Of a DNA stretch of 64,000 nt, positions 1-11,738 are shown in pieces. Location of the stretch: contig JAWHQI010000304.1 in NCBI GenBank assembly GCA_033032865.1, forward strand, positions 1,339,001-1,403,000, written 5' to 3'. Each line of letters begins with the position of its first letter. Positions within the stretch are counted from its first letter, which is position 1. Source of the DNA: Dactylorhiza incarnata. Taxonomy: Eukaryota; Streptophyta; Magnoliopsida; Asparagales; Orchidaceae. Below the pieces are notes generated by a model, which saw nothing but the letters and a program-made list of their open reading frames with translations, ran no database searches and was not told where the DNA came from. The translations under genes and the position numbers were made by a program.

Positions 1-1733
1 ATGTCTGTTTTTCCCCTCAAACGAGTCCGTCTGCAGCTCAGACCTTCGGTTTTTGATTTCTCGAGAAGTCCCCTGATTTTTCGAGAAATCCTCTGGTGTT
101 TCGAGAAATTCTCCTCGTCCCCTAGTTTAGCCGCTGAATGGTCCCTCTCGAGAAGTCCCGGTCGTTTTCGAGAAGTCGTTTTAGCCCAGTCTCGAGAGAT
201 CCTTGTCCCTCTCGAGAAGTCTTAGCCGTTCTCGAGAAGTCCTTGTTGTTCTCGAGAAGTCGCCTTAGCCCAGCTTGCGAGAAGACTCTCCTCGAGCTCT
301 CGAGAAATGCCTCCTTTCTCTCGAGAAGTGTCTCTCCCTCTCGAGAAGTCCCCTCCCTCTCGAGAAGTCCCTGTCCTGCTCTCGAGAGATCCGTGTTGAT
401 AACCCCTTTGGTTTTTTTTTGAGAAGTCCTTTTACCTTCCCTCGAGAAGTGTCTTCTCCTTCTCGAGGAATGCCTGCTTTGTGCCCGTGGTCATGATTAC
501 TTCTCCCCTTTTGAAACCTCGTACTTGTTGTGGTTAAACCAACTTATGAGTTCTCTTATATTTAGTATTGGAAGAATGTGTACCTTGTTGTGACCCTACC
601 TCTTAGGGCATCCTAGTGATTATCCTTTCGGGCAGCATCCCGCGTTTAATTGAAATTTAATTAATAAGAATCGTTGTCTTTAGCCTTACACAGTAGTTGT
701 GTCTGGGGGACAGGGGGAAATGTTATAGCCTTACACGGTAGTCGTGTTTGGGTGGTTGGGTCTAGGGCACCCCACCCAGTTTTTGGGCTTTGGGTGGCGG
801 AGGTAGATAACCGCTCCCATTTAATTGAGCTGATCAGTCTCTCTAAATAATGAAACAAGATAAATGAAACTTGCTTGTTCCTTTTTTTGGCACTTTCTTT
901 TTACTGCACTCGGTGCTTTTTAGTTCTTTGTTTAGAGCTTCTCTTTCGGTAAATCTGGCTTGGGTTGGTACCCCTTATGCCTTGCTTACTTTTCTGCTAG
1001 TTTTCTGCCACTTGTAATTCCTTGCTGAGGCGTTCTTTGTTTTATTGAATGCCTCAGGTTCAGAGCCGTAGCGGCTAGTGGTGTAGCCTGAAGTTCAGAG
1101 TTTTAGTAGTTGTTCACCCCGCTGCGAGGTAGTTGTTATTAGTTTCTTCTTGTGCTCAGACATACTAGTTGGTGCCAATGGGTTAGTGTCATGTTGTTGA
1201 CGCCCATTGTGCCCTTTTTATACTTTATAGTTTATTTGCCAATTAAATGCCACTACTTTTAGATCTTGTGCATCTTACTCTCTGGGAATGACTTATGTTA
1301 GGTGCACTATAGTTATAAAATGGTTTTCTTTATCCTCACTGCATTCTTTCTAACTGAAGCCCTTAACTTAAAGTCGCTTAAAGGTATTTTCTACTCTTAC
1401 AATACACCTAGTTATGTGCATATCATTTACCTTATGCTCCGTCGTTTGCATACATTTAGGACCTTGAGTAAACTAAATCAAGTACTTTCCGCTGCAATTA
1501 TATATACTTTCTCGGTGGACTAGTTGATCCACGAACTGAGAGACACAGTTCTTACCTCAAAACCCCTAATAAATGATTTCAAATGTTGACTTACCATATA
1601 ATCATGTTTTGTTGGTTAAGTAATAGGTTCCCGTCTGAGCGTCTGCAGTTGTCTCCTGTATGACGTGACATCATGACGTGTATTTTCTCTTACTCTGATA
1701 TTCTTAAATTTGGAGAAAATGCGGGTTGTGACA
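1..1733. repeat. Partial LTR, cut by the left window edge
   Basis: The segment ends with GTTGTGACA at 1733. Read on the minus strand this gives TGTCACAACCCGC, a common kind of plant Gypsy LTR start. Directly after it, sequence matching the Tat-like LTR at about 35173 resumes, so this block was inserted into that LTR. Positions 20-480 are dense in the motif TCTCGAGAAGTC. No protein domain is visible; the open frames here (for example 1-225) only read through that repeat. The other end, the internal region and the target duplication lie outside the window, so orientation and lineage are undetermined. Confidence 0.55.
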
Positions 1734-1883
1734 GTTAATCCCCAATGCCACTACCTTGATGAGGGGAGAGCGGGGAAGCGGGCAAGCTCACTCCCTCCAT
1801 TACCAACCGCCCTCGTCGGACCGCCCGCAACCGCGCGGTAATGCTACCGCGCGGCGCTACCGCATGGTAGCGCGCGGGGTAGC
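1734..1883 (+). repeat. 5' LTR of Tat-like element, piece 1
   Basis: These 150 bases match 35173-35335 in the intact 3' LTR with scattered substitutions. They end in GTAGC, the target duplication of the Athila insertion. The LTR resumes after the Athila element at 29039. The start of this LTR lies left of the window, beyond the element that ends at 1733. Confidence 0.8.
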
Positions 1884-3267
1884 TGATACGCCCAAAATAG
1901 ATTTACGTTTTAACGCAAGTGCACGTGTCGAATCAAGTAATATAAAGTGAGAAAAGATCGTTCCCTCGGAGAAGTGATTAATTTAGTGCTCGCAAGTACT
2001 AGCTCTACCTTTTCTTTAAATTCAAGTGGGATGATTAAAGTGAGTTTTTAATAATGAAAAATTACTTAATACTAATAACAAAACTAAACAAGAATTACTT
2101 ATAAATACTAAATCAAAATTTAACTGGAGAAATATCAGTTTGGGAAATAATCTTGTGTATTGTTTTCCTTTGCTTATGGTGATGATTTCTATAATGTAAT
2201 CTTATGAAATGCTTGATTAATTATCTTGCAACGATTTAAAAGCGGATGTCATTATCTCTCGATCTCTGAAATCCAATACTCTAAATCATCTAGTTATCTC
2301 TAACTTAGATGGAAGAGATTAAAATAAAGCATACAAATCAAAGTTGCTAGCAACAGGTGAAATCTCTTTCTACCTTTATGCTATATTTAAATTCATGATA
2401 AACTTTCACCGCTCCTCTCTCGAATCTCGCAGTGTAGTATGAAAATGAAACTTTGGTTAAAGATTTACGCGACCCCTCTCTCGAATCTTGCCACATAAAA
2501 TAAAGCAATCATCTAGCCTGACTCCTCTCTCGAATCTTGCCAAGCAAATTAAAGATGAACTTACGCCAAACATTCCAAGAGTAAAATCATAAATTCAATA
2601 AAGATAATATTTCAAACATCCATAAGAAATTTAAAATCAAAACATCATAACAAACAAAGTACTAACAACACACAAGATCTATGAGATTAGTTCATGATGG
2701 AGGGATGAAACCAAACAAGAAAGATCTTACTAGACATGCTTAAGAGAGTAAAATGATGCAGGAAATTCCACTCAAAGATGTGATCAATCCTATGCCGTTG
2801 AAGATCCGATCCGTTCTTCTTCTTCTTCTTCCCTCGGATTTTCGCAAACCCTAGTTTTCCTCTTCTCCCAAAACTCTCTCTCCCCTCTCAATTTTCGTAT
2901 CTTTTGATGGTTATTTTCCTCCCATAAAAACGAGCAGCCCACTCCCAAGAGATGTGTCCTTTCATATTTGAAAATGGAGCAAATTCGGAATTTTAAATTT
3001 GAAATCCGTCCAGAAATGTTATAACATCCAAAATTGGATGTTATAACAATATTGTGCAGGCCAAAATATTTAAGTCCAGCTTTTCTTCTCCGAGTCGATT
3101 TCTTCGGCGTTTCTAATAAGAAAACAAATGATTTTAATCAAATGATCCATAATTGAAATAAACATGAATTTATTTATATTTTATATTCATTTAGATCATT
3201 TTTTGGTTTATGATAAAATATTTAGTCAAAATAAAGAGCTAGATAACTTCTTTTTAGGAAGTTATCA
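1884..3267 (-). repeat. 3' LTR of outer Athila-like element
   Basis: 1384 bp, TG...CA ends. It aligns along its whole length with 27677-29033; I counted roughly 22 substitutions plus a 6-bp CTT-repeat indel and a deletion of about 22 bp that removes one of two inverted halves near 3020-3050. A minus-strand polypurine tract abuts it at 3268. Confidence 0.92.
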
Positions 3268-3304
3268 CACCTCCACACTTAAACTTTTGCTAGTCCCTAG
3301 CAAA
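3268..3304 (-). promoter_or_regulatory. Polypurine tract with adjacent stem-loop
   Basis: On the minus strand a purine-rich run (AAGTTTAAGTGTGGAGGTG) abuts the 3' LTR start, the expected place for plus-strand DNA priming. Just upstream is a perfect inverted repeat at 3286-3304: 8-bp arms TTTGCTAG and CTAGCAAA around a 3-nt loop. Confidence 0.75.
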
Positions 3305-3571
3305 GATCATTCAAATTACTGGCTTGAATGAATAACTAATAACATAACATAAATTCAAATGATCTCTCATCCTTGTAAAAAAAATTAATCAAAACATACT
3401 ATAGAAATTCGCTTTACTCAATTGATAAGCCTACAATCAATAAAAATTCATCCATTCATAACTCCATTAGCTTGAATAAAAGATAATGCTCAAATAAGAT
3501 TTTTAGTGCGGTAAGTGCTAAAAGGAAATTTACTCCCATTCAATATTTCTTATTGAACCTCTGCATCTATT
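3305..3571. other. Athila 3' non-coding region, no gene seen
   Basis: AT-rich sequence between the polypurine tract and the solo LTR. I see no reading frame of note. The same non-coding region continues after the solo LTR at 4965. Confidence 0.6.
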
Positions 3572-4959
3572 TGTACAACCATGTATTCGTCGAGTAGGTA
3601 CTCGAGCCAAGAGGCATTTCGGAACATCGTTCCTCAGCAGGATCCAGGGTAGGGAGAGAAGAGGGCTAGCGATGGAGGTAGAGGCCTCCCGCTCCCTCAC
3701 CCCCCGCGCCCCCAGCAGGAGAGGGCGGGACCCTTAAGTAGGGGGCAAGTCGCTAGCGCCGGCGGTAGCAATACCGTCGGGCGCTAGCCAATTCTCGCCT
3801 CGCCCCAAGGCAAGGGGGACGAGCTCCTCTCGCCCCCGTCCCCTCCAGGGGGGGCGAGCACCTCTCGCCCCCGCGCCCCCAGCAGCAGGGGGGCGAGTCG
3901 CTAGCGCCGGCGGTAGCAATGCCGCCGGGCGCTAGCCAATTCTCGCCCCGCCCCAAGGCAAGGGGGGAGAGCTCCTCTCGCCCCCGTCCCCTCCAGGGGG
4001 GAGAGCTCCTCTCGCCCCCGCGCCCCCAGCAGCAGGGGAGTGAGACCCCAGGGGGGCGAGTCGCTAGCGCCGGCGGTAGCAATACCGCCGGGCGTTAGCC
4101 AATCTCGCCCCGCCCCAAGGCAAAGGGGGGGCGAGCTCCTCTCGCCCCCATCCCCTCCAGGGGGGCGAGCTCCTCTCGCCCCCCGCGCCCCCAGCAGAAG
4201 GGCGGGACCGGCAGGGGGGCCGCCCCTAGCTGTGTCTCGCCCAGCCCCAGCAGAAGGGCGAGACCAGCAGGGGGGCCGCCCCTAGCTAGGTCTCGCCCAG
4301 CCTCAGCAGAGGGGCGAGACCAGCAGGGGGCCGCCCCTAGCTAGGTCTCGCCCAGCCCCAGCAGAGGGGCGAAACCAGCAGGGGGGCCGCCCCTAGCTGG
4401 GTCTCGCCCAGCCCTAGCAGAGGGGCGAGACCAGCAGGGGGCCGACCCCCGGGTCTCGGCCCACCCGGTTAATAGGCTCGCCGAGCCCCGCGAGGTACCC
4501 CCTCTCGCCCAGTTTCGGGGGGAGGGGTCGGTATGCGTTTAGCGTCGTGGAACAGCGGGATTTAGCTATCCGCAGCCGTTTCCAAGGGCATTTTGGTAAC
4601 TTCGCAGACAGTTTTTGGTTATTCGCAGCCCGAATCCAGAAATCCTATAAATAGGACCAAGGGGGCACCATTTGGGAAGGCTCATTCTAGTCTAGCTCTC
4701 TCTCTCTCTCTCCCTCCCCAAGTGTCTTTAGGGGGTGAGGAGAGCCTCCAGTGGTGCCCAAGCTTAGTAGTGGCTTGGGAGGGGAAGTTCCTAAGGGGCT
4801 TCCGGGTATGTGGCGGGACCTCCCCACTAAGCCCTTGGTCCAGTCCATAGTTCCTCAACCCTCAACCTAGAGCTCTCCCTTGGGGGGAGTGAGGGTTGGT
4901 CGCCCCTCAGCTTGCTGAGGGCCCCGAACTCCACAGAGATCGAGATATCGATTTCAACA
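3572..4959 (+). mobile_element. Solo LTR with GC-rich internal repeats
   Basis: 1388 bp starting TGTACAACCATG and ending TTTCAACA, flanked by the perfect 5-bp repeat CTATT (3567-3571 and 4960-4964). A TATA box (CTATAAATAGG) lies near 4646, followed by a CT-rich stretch, as in an LTR promoter on the plus strand. The middle (about 3640-4480) is strongly GC-rich: about three copies of a unit near 165-180 bp containing GCTAGCGCC and GGCGCTAGC, then four to five copies of a unit near 60 bp. Open frames here only read the repeats. No internal region remains, so this is a solo LTR left by recombination. Confidence 0.85.
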
Positions 4960-4964
4960 CTATT

Positions 4965-6551
4965 GAAAAGGGTAAGAATATGCTAAGCTATTGATTTTAG
5001 TCTCCACATGAGTTAGTAGTTCAATTGAATATCGGAATGACTTTGGCTTGGTTCAAAATTGATGGGTAACTTTGATAGTGGAATGACATTCCCTAGTTAG
5101 TAATCTTAGCAAGTTTACCATAATATGGGGTTTATCAACATTTTTTTTTCATAGTAGGGATCATTCCAAGTACAAGTGTACATACCTAGGCCACATATCA
5201 CTATGATGCTCTTTTCTCTTTTTTTTAATATATATCATAGTTGAGATCATTCTAAGTATGTATACCAATACTTATGCCACATATCACTATGAAATTTAAC
5301 CATTTTTTTTATTTTTTTTAGATTAAACATCCATAAATGGCTAACTTACTAGGATACAACTAGTAGGAACATAGGGAATTTAAGCATGGAATGGTGTATA
5401 TCAAAGTGGTAAGTATAAGACTCAAAGTATTTAGTGGATGCTCGAAATGGATTAACTTCCTAAACTCAAGTCTTGACTTACATCGTTAACTCAGTTCTTG
5501 CTCACCCCTCCCTGGTATTTGCAGAAGTCAATATCAAAAATTGTCTTGGTCGTAAACAAAAATTTTGTGCATGAAATAATTGCCTAAATGAGCATTATCC
5601 AAAAAATTCTTACTAACTTCAAATTCATGAATTGAACTCCTAAGATTGTGAAACCATACCAATTAATTATCATTGAACACTTGAGTAACTTGTTGATTAA
5701 TAACAACAAGAATTAAGATCATAAAATTCATGTAAGGTTGATTTAATTTTCACTCAAGTGGTAGGGGTTATATTACCCCCACCTTCACACTTAGGCTTTG
5801 CTAGTCCCTAGCAAAGAAATTAGATTATAAAAATTCTGTAATGGAGCAATATATAAATATAATGAGAATCTAAATCGAATTAGGAAACTCCCCTGAATTG
5901 AATTGAATGCGTTGGAATGGATGATCCAGACTTCATATTTATGCTCCCATGTGACTCCCACCTCCACACTTAATCATAATAATCATGTCTGCATACTTAT
6001 AATTTCTATAATGGGTAGGCATTTAAGCATGGGATGTATTTTAGATCGTCAACATGAAGCAGTGCATAATCTCAGAACATAATGATGAATGTAGAATAAT
6101 ATATATTAATCTCAGCAGAAAGAATAATCAAAATAATCAAAATAATATAAATTAATCTCAGCATATTCTCAGAACATTAGTAATAATAATGCATATGTAG
6201 CAGCAGGAATAATCAGTTCATATATAGCAGGTGGAATAAGCAGTGCATATTTAGCAGGTGGAATAAGCAGTGCATATTTAGCAGCTGGATACATGCTTAG
6301 AGCAAAATAAACAAGCCCTGGGACTCACCAAAGAATACCAACCAGAAATTAAATTAGATCAACACCCACCAAAATGTATCATGTCTAATAGCATAGAGGT
6401 AATTAATTGAAAATAGCATGCTAATAAGCATTCAAGTTAGTCTAGGATATTAGTTCATGGCATCAATATTGTTCTTAGCATGTAAGCAAAATAAAAACAA
6501 TAACAAAAGAGAACCAAGTTTATAGATAACAATAAAGAGAGTCTGATATTT
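4965..6551. other. Athila 3' non-coding region with PPT-like copies and short repeats
   Basis: AT-rich and without a convincing gene. The stem-loop/polypurine module recurs at about 5778-5815 (TTTGCTAG...CTAGCAAA at 5797-5815 beside a CT-rich run on the plus strand), and a weaker polypurine copy sits near 5948-5966. Positions 6190-6295 hold about four copies of a 28-bp unit built on GCATATTTAGCAGGTGGAA. Confidence 0.6.
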
Positions 6552-7863
6552 CTAATCCTCCTCGTTGTCGCTTTCGTCCTCTTCATCATCATCGTCATCT
6601 GTGATTTCCTCATCTGCAGAACCTTCTTCTTCCTCCCATTCTGAATCGGTGCTCACGTTGCCTTTGTTGAAATAATGTACCGGATCCAGTTTACGTCGGT
6701 CTTTCGTCATTAAGTAACCCGATCGATCCCATTGGCCGGCCATTTGTATATTCGAAACAGGAATTGGGAGCTTAGCTTTCTTTAACAAGGTGGCTTGGGT
6801 AGCCCGAATTTCTTGTAGTTGTGAGTCAAAATAAAGATGTTGGCATCTTTGATACTCCTTGAGATATTCTAAATTCCGCATAGTCAACTCATTGGCTCTA
6901 CTCAAATCTCCCAAAATTAATCCAGTGTCTGCAAGCTCGGCTCGTGGTAACTTGATGGACTTATTAGTTCCCTTACCTTTTTCTGCCTTTACATTAACCT
7001 CTATAACTGTCTTGGTGATATGATGCTTCACTTGGGTGATCAGATCTTCAACATACGCAACTACCCCTGCATTTCGACATAGGTCGGTGATGAGCGTCGA
7101 GAACCACAATTGTCGCGGCTTTTCTTCGTCGATCTTCTGCCTTAGTTGTAAATTGATAATTTTTCCGAGATCAAACATCATCCCCGTCATGATTCCAAAA
7201 ATCAATGCAACCCTATCCATTGTTACTGTATTGGAATGACGGGTGGGCATGATACTTGCATTTATAAAAAGTAACCAAACTTTGGCTTCTCTATTCAAAC
7301 AAGTGGCCTTAACTGCTTTTTGCGCCTTGCTTACCCATGCCGGTTCTGGTGTACAAAAGAGTATACGCACCATCTCCTCGTCACTGACTCCATTTAAAAG
7401 TTCTGTATACTCAGGACAGTCATGATCCTCAAGACTGAACATATCAGATATAGACGCAGCGGAAAAGTTGACTTCCTTCCCTCTAATAGTTACAATGTCA
7501 CTACCTTGACTATTTGCATTTGCATAAAATTCGTACACTAGAGAAAGTAAAGCTTCTGACCTAGGGTGACAAAAAGTTTCCCATCTCATTTGTTCGATTT
7601 GTTCGGCATAATTCATACTCCATGATTTTTTTCTAACTGAAAACCTCTCTCATATATGCAAGGAAGATCCTTAACCAGTTGGAACCATTTTGATGCAACT
7701 GGATTGCAAAATTTTTCGGATGGTTTGACAACTCTCTTTCCCTTCCTCTTTTTATTTCGCCCCTTAGATGATTCGGCCTAAAATAGATGCTATGCTAAGG
7801 ATAAATCGCTCCAGAAATAATGTATATGAAACATTAGGAAAGGGGTTAGGTTTTCACCTCCAT
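6552..7863 (-). pseudogene. Athila accessory (downstream) gene, spliced, one frameshift
   Basis: This lies downstream of integrase, where Athila elements carry an extra ORF of uncertain role (the putative plant transposon protein family; sometimes called env-like). The main open frame is 354 aa (7616-6552) and ends in a very acidic tail of Glu and Asp. Upstream coding continues in another frame to about 7777, so there is a frameshift near 7620. A likely start codon lies at 7863-7861: ATG plus one more codon, then a GT donor at 7857 and an AG acceptor at 7778, an 80-nt intron in phase 0. The Lys/Arg-rich N-terminus (about 7777-7720) could be a nuclear signal. I see no signal peptide or membrane segment, which argues against a true envelope. 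The start exon is inferred from splice motifs only. Confidence 0.6.
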
Positions 7864-8491
7864 TCGCGCTTCAGTAACTTCACGATCGCTGATGGGGACG
7901 CTGGTGAGACGCTGTGGTCGTCGATGATGTCCTACGCCGCGACTTCACGAGACCGACCGCTGACGCGTCGATGATCGCCTCCGCCTCTCTGCGCAAGGAC
8001 GCTCGCAGATGTCGCACGAAATCGTCGTTCGCTCCCGCAGTCGCCCCGTCTGCTCCTCGAAATCGCTTTTTCTAAACCTAGCCGACGGTTCAGGAATCAC
8101 GTAATATATTAGGGAGGGTTTAATTCATGAATAGTGTGAGTGCCGGTTCAGTTAAACCCAAGCTAAACCGCCGGTCGGCGAAATTCTGAAGAAAGATGCA
8201 GAGATTGAGTTGTGATAACAATTTATTTTCAATTTTCATAACATTCAACTTAGAAAAAAAAACTTTGAATTAAAAAAAAATTCAGCCAACTTTTTTTAGT
8301 AATTTTTTTTAGCCGAATTTCTTTTTATATTCCCTTGGTCATCCTCTTGTGATTTCCCTCTCTTCACTCACATTTCTTATACTAAATTACAAGCATAAAA
8401 ATCATATATCTATTATATTATATTATATGGGTTACCTCCCACTAAGCGCCTTATTTAACACGTCCCGGCAGGACGTTCCTCACACAACTAG
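7864..8491 (-). other. Leader between pol and accessory gene
   Basis: On the minus strand this is non-coding sequence after the pol stop (about 8492-8494). The part near 7870-8060 is GC-richer than its surroundings and could be the 5' untranslated exon of the accessory gene. No other feature seen. Confidence 0.4.
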
Positions 8492-10810
8492 TCATCGAAA
8501 TATTATGACCATCACATCACGATGATCAATTCCCTCGTAATACTCCTTGAGTCGTTGTCCATTCACCTTGAATATCGAACCATCGTTCTCGTTACAGATT
8601 GTTACCACCCCGTACGGAAATACTTCCTTGACTCGAAATGGACCAGACCATCTAGATTTCAGTTTTCCAGGAAATAAACGCAGTCGCGAGTTATATAAAA
8701 GGACTAATTGTCCTACCTTAAATTCTCTTTTCTACATTCTAGAATCGTGCCATTTCTTTGATCTTTCTTTATAAAGCCGAGCATTCTCGTACGCATGGAA
8801 TCTAATCTCGTCTAATTCATTGAGGCAACAGTCTATTCTTACCCGCCTCTTGAAAATCAAAATTTAATTTCTTTATCGCCCAATAAGCTTTATGTTCTAA
8901 TTCAACGGGAAGATGACACGACTTTCCATATATCATCTTATAAGGGGTCACTCCTATGGGTGTCTTAAATGCAGTTCGATACGCCCATAATGCATCATTT
9001 AGTTTCATTGACCAATCCTTACGATTTATGCTCACCGTCTTCTCAAGAATTGACTTGATTTCCCGGTTTGAGACTTCAGCTAAGCCGTTAGTTTGCGGGT
9101 GATATGCAAGGGCGACTTTATGCGTTACACCATATTTTTTTAAAAGTATTTTGAATTGTGAATTACAGAAATGCGACCCTCCATCACTGATTATTGCTCT
9201 CGGCGTACCAAACCTAGTGAAGATGTTGGACTTTATAAATTTCAGTACTGTTGCAGCATCGTTCTTTTGTGTGGCTATGGCTTCTACCCATTTTGAAACA
9301 TAATCCACCATTAACAAGATATATAAATTACCATTTGAATTTATAAAGGGTCCCATAAAATCAATACCCCATACGTCAAAAATTTCAACTTCAAAGATGT
9401 TAGTCAACGGCATGCTCGCCCCCCGATGGATGTTCCCCGTCTTTTGACATCGGTCACATTTCTTGACAAACATATGCGCATCCTTAAACAGAGTCGGCCA
9501 GTAAAACCAGCCTCTAATACTTTCATAGCAGTCCGTTCCCCCATAAAGTGTCCTCCGTAAGGTGATGCGTGATATTTTTCTAGAATACGATGTACCTCTT
9601 CTTCTGCTACACACCTACGGATAACCTGATCAGCACAAATTCTAAACATATATGGAGTATCCCAAAGATAAGATTTCACTTGGTGGAGAAATCGTTTCCT
9701 TTGCTGGTAATCCATATCTGATGGGAATACGTTACTTACTATAAAATTAACGAAATCTGCGTACCAAGGAGTGCTAATAGTGTCAGATATCGCTAGTAGT
9801 CGCTCATCTGGAAAGTTTTCGCTAATCTCAATATGCATATTTTTCTCATTTTCATTATCTAGTCGAGATAAATGGTCGGCTACTGGATTCTCTACTCCCT
9901 TTCGATCCTTGATTTCTAAATCAAATTCTTGGAGAAGGAGAACCCATCTAATGAGCCTAGGCTTTGCATCCTTTTTATTAACTAAATACCTTATTGCTGA
10001 ATGATCTGTATAAACTATAACTTTAGAGTTTATCAAATACGAGCAGAATTTGTCAAAGGCAAATACTACAGCTAATAATTCCTTTTCCATAGTGGTATAG
10101 TTTATCTGAGCATCCATAAGCGTTTTGCTCGCATAATAGATGGTATGGAAAACCTTATTGTGCACTTGCCCTAGGACTGCTCCTACGCAAAATTGCTAGC
10201 ATCACACATAATAGAGAATGGTAATGACCAATCAGGAGCAATGATGACCGGTGATGAAATCAGACATTGTTTTAAAATATTGAATGCATCAAGACATTCA
10301 TTATTGAAAGTAAAAATATTATCCTTTCCAAGCAGGTGGCTTAGAGGTTTAGAAATTTTTGAGAAGTTCTTTATAAATCGCCGGTAGAATCCAGCATGAC
10401 CGAAGAAACTACGAATTCCCTTAACATTTGATGGTGGTGGGAGTTTTTCAATGACTTCTATCTTTGCTCTGTCTACTTCTAACCCCTTTTTGACACTTTA
10501 TGGCCAAGCACAATACCCTCTCGTACCATGAAGTGGCACTTCTCCCAGTTGAGAATCAAATTGGCTTGTATACATTTATCTAAAGCTTTTTTTAATACTT
10601 CTAAACATTCATCAAAAGATTTTCCAAACACAGAAAAGTCATCCATAAAAATCTCAATACCATCATCAATCAAATCCGCGAAAATAGAAATCATGCAACG
10701 CTGAAATGTAGCGGGGGCGTTACATAATCCAAATGGCATTTTTCGAAATGCGAATGTTCCATAGGGGCATGTAAATGTAGTTTTCTCTTGATCTTCCGGT
10801 GCTACCATAA
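8492..10810 (-). pseudogene. Outer Athila pol, 3' part: RT end, RNase H, integrase
   Basis: Continues the reading frame broken at 24515. From 10810 down it shows RT motifs (PFGLCNAPATFQ and catalytic FMDDFSVFG). After a frameshift near 10490 the RT thumb and RNase H continue, including DHSAIRYL near 10000. Integrase follows: a zinc-binding part around 9610-9430 with another frameshift, then [16 protein letters not shown] and [10 protein letters not shown], the expected Asp-Asp-Glu motifs. The C-terminal part (about 8820-8492, with [16 protein letters not shown]) is interrupted by further stops. It aligns closely with the inner element at 17050-19319. Decayed and split, so not functional. Confidence 0.9.
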
Positions 10811-11432
10811 TGATGAATAACAAATTATGCATATTTTTAGTATCATTTCTAGCCTAATTTTGGGTAATTTTGTACATATTGAATTTAAATCATTAAAATA
10901 ATCACTTCTTTTTTTCTTTTGTAAAAATAAGTAATTATATATGTAAAAGAATAAAATTTTGAAATATTATTGTATAAGAAATTTATTATAAATATAATAT
11001 ATATATATATATATATATAATATTTAAAATATAAATAATATAGTTATATGTATGTAAATAATAAGTATAATAAATAAGCATATATTTATATGTAACTATG
11101 AATGAAAAATAGTAATATTATATAAATGATGTAAAAATAATATGCAAGATATAATAATAGTAATATATATATAATAATATAGTAGTATAAGCTATTAACA
11201 TAATAATAATAATATTGAATAATAAATATGTTATAAATATAATAAAATACTCATATGTATAATATATGTATATGTGTAAATATATATGTTTAAAATATAA
11301 AATGTAAATAATAATAGTATATATATATTAAATATAAATATATAAATAACTATGTAAATTAAAAATTAAATTTAAAATGAAAATAAAAAAATCTGTGCTG
11401 AATATAATATATATAATATACCCCTGTGTTTT

Positions 11433-11518
11433 GTAGATGGAGCCACTTGGCTCATCGGTTCTGGACCCTGCTGCCCGCGCTGTTGACCTGGGTTCGAATC
11501 CGGGCAAGCACACCTTTT
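11433..11518 (+). other. tRNA-like / Pol III promoter-like block in LTR
   Basis: A TGGCTCATCGG segment (11448-11458) fits the tRNA A box reasonably well. GGTTCGAATCC (11491-11501) is an essentially perfect B box. The spacing of about 32 nt is tRNA-like and TTTT follows at about 11515. It does not fold as an obvious functional tRNA. It may be a tRNA-derived SINE relic fixed in the LTR. The copy in the other LTR (about 22396-22481) has a C-to-T change in the B box. Confidence 0.4.
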
Positions 11519-11730
11519 GCTGGATTTAATCCAGCTGCCCGCGCCCTGCCCGCGCCCGTGCCAGCTAGCCGCCCTGCCCGCTGCCGCCCTGCCCCCTGCC
11601 CGCGCCCCTCCAGCTCAACCCGCCAGCTGCTCCTCCAGCCCTGCTAACCGCACCCCCTAAGCTCTCAATTCAGATTTTGCCTCCTCCTTCTAGAAGCCTT
11701 CCAAGCCCTCTAAATGCACCCCAAATCCTC

Positions 11731-11738
11731 TATAAATA
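11731..11738 (+). promoter_or_regulatory. TATA box of 5' LTR (inner Athila)
   Basis: TATAAATA in CCTCTATAAATAGAGG, placed as expected for the LTR promoter; transcription would start about 30 bp downstream. The copy in the 3' LTR is at 22694-22701. Confidence 0.65.

Noticed and set aside
6552..7616. True viral envelope gene
   Set aside because: No signal peptide, no membrane segment, acidic C-terminus; the position and sequence style fit the Athila-type accessory protein of unknown role.
11491..11501. Functional tRNA gene
   Set aside because: B box is good, but no acceptor-stem or anticodon-arm pairing was found; kept only as a tRNA-like block.
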